This document shows, in pieces, positions 1 to 4,859 of a DNA stretch of 7,151 nucleotides. The stretch spans positions 1 to 7,151 of the forward strand of contig DMAT01000325.1 in assembly GCA_003451635.1 (NCBI GenBank). The letters are read 5' to 3'. A model generated the notes under the pieces. It had not been told where the DNA came from, made no database searches, and saw only the letters and a list, made by a program, of their open reading frames with translations. How positions within the stretch are numbered: position 1 is the stretch's first letter; the number at the start of each line of letters is the position of its first letter. Made by a program: the position numbers and the translations under genes. This DNA is from Syntrophus sp. (in: bacteria). Lineage in GTDB: Bacteria > Desulfobacterota > Syntrophia > Syntrophales > UBA8958.

Positions 1-201
1 TCCGGAAAAGTCGGGGCGGTTCAGCCTATCTCTTTCAGGAAGCTGTCCTCGCCCCCGCACACACCCCAAATCTCCCTACCCAAATTGCACCTTTCATCCC
101 GTTGTCAACAGAAACAGAAAAAAGTCGAATGGATTGTTTTTACTGGACGCAAGGGGGAGGCCTTGAATGTTATCAAGTCGTTAGTGGCAAACATAATCTA
201 A
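1..201 (+). CDS. Possible C-terminal end of an upstream gene (partial, uncertain)
   Basis: Reading frame 1 is open from the first base to a TAA at 199-201 (66 codons) and has no ATG, so if real it is the tail of a gene that starts left of the window. The last 28 or so residues look like ordinary protein (VEWIVFTGRKGEALNVIKSL). The preceding stretch is rich in Pro, Ser and Gln and looks less coding-like. A run of 66 codons without a stop can occur by chance at a few percent per frame, so this is weak support. I recognise no family. The alternative is a non-coding region that happens to be open. Confidence 0.25.
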   Translation, partial: SGKVGAVQPISFRKLSSPPHTPQISLPKLHLSSRCQQKQKKVEWIVFTGRKGEALNVIKSLVANII

Positions 202-416
202 GTTTTTGAATTGCATTTGAAATATGCAGGTTTTGGAGGTTGATTTTTCTGAAGATCGGTTTTATGATGAGGCAAGGTCAGCAGGTGCATGGTCGTAGTG
301 TCCGGTACAGACGGGAAACCAGTTGGTGAGTGGCTTAAATCGCATTGTATCGATTGGTGGGATCAGGTTAATCAAAGGAGACATATTCGACTCCGTAAAA
401 AGAAGAGGAACAGGAA
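202..416. other. Stretch without a confident gene upstream of the exported-protein gene
   Basis: No reading frame here has a convincing ribosome site, length and composition together. Several short frames are nevertheless open. On + there is ATG 224 to TAG 296, continuing open in the same frame to TAA 431-433, and ATG 289 to 450. On minus there is ATG at 384 down to 262 (40 codons), with GGAG 6 nt upstream. Stops are sparse on both strands, as in a decayed gene, but no single frame wins. The GAGGA at 405-409 is the probable ribosome site of the gene starting at 417. I see no clear promoter. Confidence 0.4.
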
Positions 417-884
417 ATGCTCAAGACAACTAAACTCATTTTATCAATAATGCTCTTTACCATTCTGTCTGCGGCGGTTTGCCACGGGCAGGCCGTCTTT
501 ATCGCAAGAAAGGCCCTGGGGGCAGTGCAACATCTGACCAGCTCCGTAACCAGCAGCGGTAGCGGTGCTGCGCAACAACAGGAAGTTGGTTCCGTTCTCC
601 TGGAGGCCAATGCGAACAAGGTATACGCAACTGCCCTGCGGATCGTTCAGGAAAACCAGAAGTTCAAAATCGTATCCAGGGATGATGGAAACAAAAAATT
701 TGATTTCACCGACGGCAAAAGGGAGGCGGCCATAAGGGTGAGTCAACTTCAGGATAATATCGCACAGATTCTTGTAAGCTCCGTTACTACATCGGGGAAG
801 ACGGAAAATCCCGGCTTTATTGTTAATGGTATCCTGCGAGTATGCAAGGAAATGAATATTCAGTGTTCCCCGGCCAGTAACTGA
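417..884 (+). CDS. Small exported protein of unknown function
   Basis: This is a 155-residue protein with a typical Sec signal peptide: K3 and K6, then a hydrophobic core at about residues 7-21, then a likely signal peptidase I site after A26 (HGQA). C22 follows A-A-V rather than a proper lipobox, so a lipoprotein is unlikely. Residues 41-57 are a Ser/Gly/Ala/Gln-rich linker. Residues 62-148 look like one small alpha/beta domain with amphipathic strands (FKIVSRDD, KKFDFTDGKREAAIRVS, IAQILVSSVTTSG), followed by a helix. C143 and C150 in the mature part could form a disulfide. The pattern recalls small DUF-type periplasmic proteins of delta-proteobacteria, but I cannot name the family. The start is supported by GAGGA at 405-409, 7 nt upstream. 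The flavoprotein gene follows 13 nt after the stop, so the two are probably co-transcribed. Confidence 0.75.
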   Translation: MLKTTKLILSIMLFTILSAAVCHGQAVFIARKALGAVQHLTSSVTSSGSGAAQQQEVGSVLLEANANKVYATALRIVQENQKFKIVSRDDGNKKFDFTDGKREAAIRVSQLQDNIAQILVSSVTTSGKTENPGFIVNGILRVCKEMNIQCSPASN

Positions 885-897
885 AGGAGGCGTCACG

Positions 898-1464
898 ATG
901 GTAAAAAAGGTCTTGGTAATTCTGGGAAGCCCAAGGAGAAAAGGCAATAGCGCTATTCTGGCAGAGCAGGTGACCAAAGGGGCAAAATCCGGCAAGGCAA
1001 AGGTCGAGACCATCTATCTGCACGGCAGGAACATTGCGCCCTGCAAAGCCTGTTTCGCCTGCCAGAAGAAAAACAGTAAGGGTTGTTCCATTCATGATGA
1101 CATGCAGGATATTTATCTGAAACTGATTGAAGCTGATGCCTGGCTGATTGCCAGCCCTGTTTATTGGTTTACCATGTCGGCACAGACCAAGATATTTATG
1201 GACAGGTGTTTCGCATTGCCGGCTTACCAGCGTGATTGCTTCAAGGGCAAAAGGATCGCTATCGCCATGACCTATGGTGGTGAAGATCCATTCGATTCGG
1301 GTTGTGTCAACGCTTTGAGAACTTTTCAGGATGCCTTTGGGTATTTAGAATCCAATCTTGTCGGCATGGTCTATGGGAGTGCCATGGATGCCGGGCAGAT
1401 CAAGTTAAATGAAAAAGTCATGCAAGAGGCCTTTGAGATGGGAAAGAAGCTTGTCTCAGAGTAA
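898..1464 (+). CDS. NADPH-dependent FMN reductase / iron-sulfur flavoprotein family
   Basis: This is a 188-residue flavodoxin-fold protein. The N-terminal strand VLVILGS leads into SPRRKGNS (residues 11-18), the FMN phosphate-binding loop of this family. C49, C52, C55 and C63 form a compact C-x2-C-x2-C-x7-C motif, matching the 4Fe-4S motif of archaeal and bacterial iron-sulfur flavoproteins (Isf). ASPVYW (85-90) is the conserved flavin-contact segment, and TYGGEDP (125-131) lies in the usual third FMN loop. Family knowledge: such proteins are cytoplasmic, often dimeric, and pass electrons between ferredoxin or NAD(P)H and various acceptors in anaerobes; the substrate here is unknown. AAGGAGG at 884-890 overlaps the stop of the upstream gene and gives 7-nt spacing to ATG 898, so translation is probably coupled. 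No terminator is evident immediately after the stop. Confidence 0.88.
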   Translation: MVKKVLVILGSPRRKGNSAILAEQVTKGAKSGKAKVETIYLHGRNIAPCKACFACQKKNSKGCSIHDDMQDIYLKLIEADAWLIASPVYWFTMSAQTKIFMDRCFALPAYQRDCFKGKRIAIAMTYGGEDPFDSGCVNALRTFQDAFGYLESNLVGMVYGSAMDAGQIKLNEKVMQEAFEMGKKLVSE

Positions 1465-1606
1465 TTGCTGCCTTAGTGGACATTGATGCCTTGAGATGAC
1501 GATAAAGAATCGTGGGGATGATGGAAACATAAAAATGAATCGTCCGGATATGCTCTAAACGTATCATCAGAGAAAGTCCTATAACCAATATCTTGCAATC
1601 CTTCAT
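1418..1606 (-). CDS. Possible small hydrophobic protein on the minus strand
   Basis: This minus-strand frame begins with ATG at 1606 and has a perfect Shine-Dalgarno AGGAGG (plus-strand 1614-1619) 7 nt upstream. An earlier in-frame ATG at 1612 is only 1 nt from that site, so 1606 is the better start. The 62-residue product opens MKDCKILVIGLSLMI, like a signal anchor. It has a second hydrophobic patch (HFYVSIIPTIL), then a polar tail. The last 47 nt overlap the 3' end of the flavoprotein gene on the other strand. A weak promoter-like pair lies upstream on the same strand (TTGGGT, 17 nt, TGTAAT). The second half is not obviously protein-like, so it may be a decayed gene or chance. No family recognised. 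Confidence 0.27.
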   Translation of the reverse strand: MKDCKILVIGLSLMIRLEHIRTIHFYVSIIPTILYRHLKASMSTKAAITLRQASFPSQRPLA

Positions 1607-1650
1607 AATCATTCCTCCTGAGTCCCATCAGTGATTCATCCTCCCGCTGA

Positions 1651-1679
1651 TTGTTTAAAAATCGGGCTTGCCTTATATT
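1651..1679 (+). promoter_or_regulatory. Candidate sigma70-type promoter for the short-ORF cluster
   Basis: TTGTTT (1651-1656) is followed after 17 nt by TATATT (1674-1679). The -10 matches the consensus at 5 of 6 positions and the -35 at 3 of 6. Transcription from about 1686 would give a short leader that ends in the AAGGAGG at 1704-1710. The support is the spacing and the position before a strong ribosome site. Confidence 0.4.
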
Positions 1680-1717
1680 ACAATCGAAAGAAGGAAAGAA
1701 CCCAAGGAGGTGCAGGA

Positions 1718-1825
1718 ATGACAATCAAAAGGAATGAAAGAATTGAGTTCAATCCCCAGAAGGATCTCCTGGGCGGGATGTTGAAAAGAAGACAGAATCA
1801 TCAGATTGTTATTGGGCTGAATTGA
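1718..1825 (+). CDS. Short basic peptide ORF, unit 1 (unknown function)
   Basis: This is a 35-residue ORF preceded by a full AAGGAGG (1704-1710) 7 nt before ATG 1718, a better ribosome site than most of the long genes here have. The peptide is positively charged (MTIKRNERIEF at the start, MLKRRQ in the middle). It contains a Leu-Leu-Gly-Gly at residues 17-20 and ends HQIVIGLN before TGA. It has no signal peptide and resembles no family I know. The frame stays open past the TGA and runs directly into the next short ORF (1841-1957). The end of this ORF carries an 11-nt sequence (GGCTGAATTGA, 1815-1825) that recurs at 2025-2035. It could be a true small protein, a leader peptide, or the 5' end of a broken gene. 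Confidence 0.4.
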   Translation: MTIKRNERIEFNPQKDLLGGMLKRRQNHQIVIGLN

Positions 1826-1840
1826 TCGAAGGCATTGAAA

Positions 1841-1957
1841 ATGAGACAAATTCATACAGCAATCAAGAGAACGGAAATAAAGACCAGGCAAAAAGCCAGA
1901 AAGGTCGGTGGGATCTGGGTTGATCCCATGAGTTTCCCGACTCTGACAGAACCATAA
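1841..1957 (+). CDS. Short basic peptide ORF, unit 2 (unknown function)
   Basis: This is a 38-residue ORF in the same frame as the preceding one, separated from it by the TGA at 1823-1825 and five sense codons. A modest GAAGG (1828-1832) lies 8 nt before ATG 1841. The N-terminal half is rich in Lys, Arg and Thr. The C-terminal half carries KVGGIWVDPMSFP, which matches KIWKG*IDPTCTP in the next unit, with synonymous or conservative changes at GAT/GAC, GTT/ATT and CCC/CCC. No known domain. The shared motif suggests a small-protein family, but a distal fragment of one gene that once began at 1718 is equally possible. Confidence 0.33.
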   Translation: MRQIHTAIKRTEIKTRQKARKVGGIWVDPMSFPTLTEP

Positions 1958-1988
1958 AGCAATCCCTTAGAAAGAGGAGGAAATGATC

Positions 1989-2066
1989 ATGAGAAAGGCA
2001 AAAGAGACCAAGAAAATCTGGAAAGGCTGAATTGACCCCACCTGCACGCCCATGCATGTGAAGTAA
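1989..2066 (+). pseudogene. Short ORF, unit 3, with an in-frame TGA at 2028-2030
   Basis: GAGGAGG (1974-1980) lies 8 nt before ATG 1989. The frame reads MRKAKETKKIWKG, then TGA, then IDPTCTPMHVK and TAA at 2064-2066. Aligned with unit 2, the TGA falls exactly where unit 2 has TGG (Trp), and the flanking V/I-D-P-x-S/C-x-P is conserved. The simplest reading is a nonsense mutation in a small gene, leaving either a 13-residue product or a dead copy. Selenocysteine or leaky readthrough is the alternative, because a hairpin follows the TGA. A coincidental match over such a short length cannot be excluded. Confidence 0.33.
2039..2060 (+). other. Hairpin just after the in-frame TGA (SECIS-like geometry, unproven)
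   Basis: CACCTGCA (2039-2046) pairs with TGCATGTG (2053-2060): seven pairs with one C/T mismatch, and a six-base loop CGCCCA. The apical loop begins 17 nt after the TGA and has G at its second position. Both fit the loose published rules for bacterial SECIS elements, at the short edge of the spacing range. No selenocysteine genes are visible in the window, so the resemblance may be chance. Confidence 0.22.
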
Positions 2067-2093
2067 CGATTTCTGCATCGGCAAGATCATTGA

Positions 2094-2129
2094 AATCCCC
2101 CGTCCAATTTATGGATGGGGGATTTTTTT
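2094..2129 (+). terminator. Strong intrinsic terminator after the short-ORF cluster
   Basis: A 13-bp stem (2094-2106 with 2112-2124, one G-U pair) has five consecutive G-C pairs and a five-base loop ATTTA, and runs into seven T residues (2123-2129). Its presence implies that the region before it is transcribed on the + strand. It insulates the thioesterase-dinB unit that starts only a few bases later. Confidence 0.88.
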
Positions 2130-2139
2130 ATTACCGCCA

Positions 2140-2168
2140 TTGACAGCATTATCCCACTTATCTATAAT
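2140..2168 (+). promoter_or_regulatory. Perfect-consensus sigma70-type promoter for the thioesterase-dinB unit
   Basis: TTGACA (2140-2145) and TATAAT (2163-2168) are separated by exactly 17 nt, with all twelve positions matching the vegetative consensus. Transcription would start near 2175 and leave about 40 nt of leader before ATG 2215. I see no E. coli-type (CTGT-N8-ACAG) or Bacillus-type (GAAC-N4-GTTC) LexA site over or beside it, so constitutive expression is likely. Confidence 0.78.
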
Positions 2169-2214
2169 CCCCCGAGTTTCCACTACCAACTAACTGAAAA
2201 GGAGATCATCATTC

Positions 2215-2715
2215 ATGATCAGGAAAGAAGACTGCAAGCTATTGCCCAACATGACTGGTCATAAATGCTTCGGATGCGGACCTACGAATCATTCCGGCCT
2301 GAAAATGGAATTTTATACAAACGGTTCATCGATTCTTTCCTGGGTTACCGTCCCCGACCATCTGTGTGGATGGGAGAATCTGGTTCATGGCGGGGTCTTG
2401 TCAACCATGCTCGATGAAATCATGGCCAGAGCAATGATCCATTCGTTGAAGTCCCTTGGTCTGACAAAATCAATGACGGTAAATTTCATCAAACCTGTTC
2501 ATGTTGGCAAAGAGGTCATGGTTGAAGGAAAGATCCTGGAAGGGAAAGAGGATCGGGAAGCCATAACGGAGGGTGTCATTTACGATGACAAAGGGGATGT
2601 TTGTACAAGATCAACAGGAACATTCATGCTGTTTTCTCCTCAAGCGATAAAACGTAAGGGTATTTCCAGCGATGATGTTATTGAATGGTTTGAAAAATAT
2701 GTTGAAGTCAAATGA
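2215..2715 (+). CDS. PaaI-type hotdog-fold acyl-CoA thioesterase
   Basis: This is a 166-residue protein of the 4HBT/PaaI hotdog superfamily, expected to hydrolyse acyl-CoA thioesters in the cytoplasm as a dimer or tetramer; the substrate cannot be read from sequence. CFGCGPTNHSGL (18-29) is the N-terminal Cys-containing motif common in this branch. VHGGVLSTMLDE (57-68) is the hotdog central helix with the HGG turn and the acidic residue (D67, possibly E68) that aligns with the catalytic Asp of PaaI. NFIKPVHVG (90-98) is the conserved edge strand. About 20 residues beyond the domain (147-166) form an acidic C-terminal helix. AAAAGGAG (2197-2204) sits 10 nt before the start. It lies 34 nt upstream of dinB, apparently in the same transcript. 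Confidence 0.88.
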   Translation: MIRKEDCKLLPNMTGHKCFGCGPTNHSGLKMEFYTNGSSILSWVTVPDHLCGWENLVHGGVLSTMLDEIMARAMIHSLKSLGLTKSMTVNFIKPVHVGKEVMVEGKILEGKEDREAITEGVIYDDKGDVCTRSTGTFMLFSPQAIKRKGISSDDVIEWFEKYVEVK

Positions 2716-2749
2716 TGACAGGGTGAGTGATTACTGAGAGAGGCGTTCC

Positions 2750-3934
2750 ATGCAGAAGGTTATATTTCTAGTTGATATGAATGCCTTTTTCATAAGTTGT
2801 GAAATGACAAGGAATGATTCTCTGGTCGGAATACCAGCCGCTGTAGCCGGCGATCCGCAAAGGCGTTCAGGAATCATTCTTGCGGCAAACTATGAGGCAA
2901 GGGCATGTGGGGTCAGGACCGCCATGGTTCTTCATGAAGCCTTGAAACTTTGCCCCAAAATAACCCTGGTACCGCCGGATCATCGTTTCTATGAGCAGAA
3001 ATCAAAAGAGGTCATGGAGTTACTGTCGAACTACACGCCGATTCTGGAACAGAACAGCATCGATGAGGCATGGCTTGATATGACGGGGGCGGAAGGACTC
3101 TTTGGTAAACCTGTGGAGGCGGCAAAACGTATCATGGATGAACTCAAAGACAGGCTTGGACTTTGGTGCTCAATCGGAATCGCTGAAAACAAGTTCCTTG
3201 CAAAAATGGCAGCGGAAATGAAGAAGCCCCTCGGCATCACCGAACTATGGGAACGTGATATTTCAGAAAAACTCTGGCCCCTCCCGGTGAAGGAAATGTA
3301 CGGCATTGGCGGTAAAACCGCCGAGAAGCTGAACCGCATGGGAATACATACCATAAGCGAGCTTGCAGGGTTTGACATAAACCTCATTGTCAAAGCTTTC
3401 GGAAAATCCGGAAATGAAATTTATCTGCATGCAAACGGGATCGATAATTCCCCTGTTGTCGCTCACAAGGCCGGCGACATGAAGTCAATCGGACGCTCAA
3501 CAACACTCCCGGAAGACATATCAGACATTGAGAGAGCAAAGACAGTTCTAATGGAGCTTGCTGATGATATTGGCATGACAACAAGAAGGCATGGCAAAAA
3601 AGGCCGCATCGTAAATGTCACCCTGAAATATTCGGATTTTCAGGTAGTCACAAGGCAGACAACCATTCCTGCGACCTGTACCACCAAGGACATATATCAG
3701 GCTGGCTGCGGCCTGCTTGAGCAAAATTGGGACAGGTCCCACCCCGTAAGATTAATCGGGATAAGCCTCTCGGGATTTCATGAAGACTGCTCTAGGGATC
3801 AGTTGTCATTTTTTGATCAAATGGAAGACAAGGTGAAGAACGAGAAAAACGAACTAATTGACAAGGCTATGGATAAAATAAGGAACAAGCATGGCGCTGA
3901 AATAATAACCTTCGCCGCATTGGTTAAGAAATAG
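2750..3934 (+). CDS. dinB: DNA polymerase IV (Y-family translesion polymerase)
   Basis: This is a 394-residue Y-family polymerase, somewhat longer than E. coli Pol IV (351). It copies past damaged template bases with low fidelity. DMNAFFISCE (9-18) holds the first metal ligand D9 and the steric-gate aromatic F14. SIDEAWLD (103-110) holds the catalytic D105 and E106. SIGIAENKFLAKMA (141-154) is the palm/fingers signature. YGIGGKTAEKL (184-194) is the helix-hairpin-helix of the thumb. Residues from about 245 on form the little-finger domain. QLSFFD (351-356) matches the beta-clamp-binding motif QLxLF and is set about 40 residues inside the C-terminus, as in many Gram-positive-type DinBs. Asn at position 11, where E. 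coli has Asp10, also resembles that type. The ribosome site is weak (GAGAGG, 2738-2743), so translation may depend on the upstream thioesterase gene. No LexA box is visible. Confidence 0.95.
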   Translation: MQKVIFLVDMNAFFISCEMTRNDSLVGIPAAVAGDPQRRSGIILAANYEARACGVRTAMVLHEALKLCPKITLVPPDHRFYEQKSKEVMELLSNYTPILEQNSIDEAWLDMTGAEGLFGKPVEAAKRIMDELKDRLGLWCSIGIAENKFLAKMAAEMKKPLGITELWERDISEKLWPLPVKEMYGIGGKTAEKLNRMGIHTISELAGFDINLIVKAFGKSGNEIYLHANGIDNSPVVAHKAGDMKSIGRSTTLPEDISDIERAKTVLMELADDIGMTTRRHGKKGRIVNVTLKYSDFQVVTRQTTIPATCTTKDIYQAGCGLLEQNWDRSHPVRLIGISLSGFHEDCSRDQLSFFDQMEDKVKNEKNELIDKAMDKIRNKHGAEIITFAALVKK

Positions 3935-3941
3935 CCGGCTG

Positions 3942-3973
3942 CGAGTACTCGTCTTTATTAAAGACACGTCTTT
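3942..3973. repeat. Nested small inverted repeats downstream of dinB
   Basis: CGAGTACTCG (3942-3951) is a perfect 10-bp palindrome. It shares its last base with GTCTTTATTAAAGAC (3951-3965), an odd palindrome with 7-base arms. The AAAGAC arm can alternatively pair with GTCTTT at 3968-3973. The loops are too short for good hairpins in two of the three cases, so protein-binding dyads or chance are as likely as RNA structure. Confidence 0.4.
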
Positions 3974-3996
3974 TGATTTGAAAGGCTGCGCCCCTT

Positions 3997-4040
3997 AAAA
4001 AGCCCCTTGACGAAACCGGCTCGTCAGGGGCTTTTGTTTT
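3997..4040. terminator. Bidirectional intrinsic terminator between convergent genes
   Basis: AAAAGCCCCTTGACGA (3997-4012, with one bulged T) pairs with TCGTCAGGGGCTTTT (4021-4035) around a short loop. On + it is followed by CTTTTGTTTT. On minus the complementary strand ends in a run of five U, so the element can stop both dinB transcription and the leftward J-REC gene, whose stop codon is at 4066-4068. Confidence 0.85.
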
Positions 4041-4065
4041 GCTGATAATCAAGTGATGCCAAAGA

Positions 4066-4746
4066 TCACGCGTGCCGATGCAGTCCGATCTGATCATTGA
4101 GATACTCGTCTACCAATTCCAGCATGGCGCTGATTTTGAAAGGTTTTGAAAGGCAGGGGTAACCATATTTCAAAACGTCTTCGTCCAAATCACGTTTCAC
4201 ATTCCTTAATCCAAAAAATCCGCTGATATAGATCACTTTAATGCGGGGATGGTCCTTGCGTATCTTTTTGACCAATTCTATGCCGCTCATCTTGGGCATG
4301 ACCACATCGGTAAAAACGAGATCCGGCTTGAATTCGAGAAAGGTTTGATAGCCGTTTTCGCCGTCTACGGCCACTCGCACATCATAGCCTTCCATTCTCA
4401 AGACATCGCGAAAGGTTTCCTGAAGGCCAAACTCATCTTCGACAACCAACACCTTTTTCTTCCTTCTGGCTTCTTCGTGCAGGCCCTTCTTCAGCAGGCT
4501 GGTTATTTCTTCATCGCTGACCCGGCTAATAAGATCGCTGACGTGATTCAGTCGCTGCTGCAAACTTTTCGCTTTATGTTCATTGCCGGGATTTAAATCG
4601 GGGTGATAAACCTTGCTCAACAAGTGATAGCTGGATTTGATGTACGACAGGGCGCTGTTGCTACCAAACGCGCTATATATTTCCCGGGATTTATCCAGCA
4701 GGCCTAAAAATATAAGTTCCCGCTCAAGTAGTATTATCTTATCCAT
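4066..4746 (-). CDS. J-domain-like / response-regulator receiver fusion protein
   Basis: This is a 226-residue cytoplasmic protein with two parts. Residues 1-80 resemble a DnaJ J-domain: helix II is about 33-46, HPD is at 48-50 followed by LNPGN, and then comes a basic helix (KAKSLQQRLNHVSDLI). Residues 97-220 are a CheY-like receiver: acidic pair E103/D104, phospho-acceptor D147 in FTDVVMPKMSG, switch Ser S175 in IYISG, and K201 in LSKPF. No DNA-binding or enzymatic output domain follows, so the J part is either the output, by recruiting or stimulating Hsp70, or an interaction module. HPD is the motif required for DnaK stimulation, so a functional link to Hsp70 is possible but inferred. A stop codon lies two codons upstream, fixing ATG 4746 as the first start. 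The GGGAG ribosome site (4759-4763) is 12 nt away, which is long. No partner kinase is in the window. Confidence 0.86.
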   Translation of the reverse strand: MDKIILLERELIFLGLLDKSREIYSAFGSNSALSYIKSSYHLLSKVYHPDLNPGNEHKAKSLQQRLNHVSDLISRVSDEEITSLLKKGLHEEARRKKKVLVVEDEFGLQETFRDVLRMEGYDVRVAVDGENGYQTFLEFKPDLVFTDVVMPKMSGIELVKKIRKDHPRIKVIYISGFFGLRNVKRDLDEDVLKYGYPCLSKPFKISAMLELVDEYLNDQIGLHRHA

Positions 4747-4859
4747 TTTTCAATCATGCTCCCAGTTGCTTTTCATAGAACACACGTTCATGGGCGGCGG
4801 GGTACAGTAATCGGCGTCTGGATTTGAGCTCCCCTCCCCCCTTTATTTGCAAAACGGCC
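4747..4859. other. Gap between purQ and the J-REC gene
   Basis: These 113 nt separate two minus-strand genes. I see no hairpin terminator after purQ and no good promoter for the J-REC gene, so read-through from the purine genes cannot be excluded. The only supported element is the distant GGGAG ribosome site at 4759-4763. Confidence 0.45.

Noticed and set aside
444..1013. 189-codon open frame on the minus strand across the exported-protein and flavoprotein genes
   Set aside because: It overlaps two plus-strand genes with clear signal peptide, FMN motif and ribosome sites; the minus product has no coherent features.
1473..1724. 83-codon minus-strand frame with repeated D-D-T/S-F motifs
   Set aside because: It would start at TTG without a ribosome site, and it competes with the better supported ATG 1606 frame; the repeats look like low-complexity echoes.
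1718..1957. Double-glycine leader peptides (LLGG in unit 1, KVGG in unit 2), suggesting exported bacteriocins
   Set aside because: The residues before GG do not match the usual leader pattern beyond one Leu, and no peptidase-ABC transporter or immunity gene is present.
2131..2214. LexA/SOS operator controlling dinB
   Set aside because: No CTGT-N8-ACAG or GAAC-N4-GTTC dyad found; the only strong element is the promoter itself.
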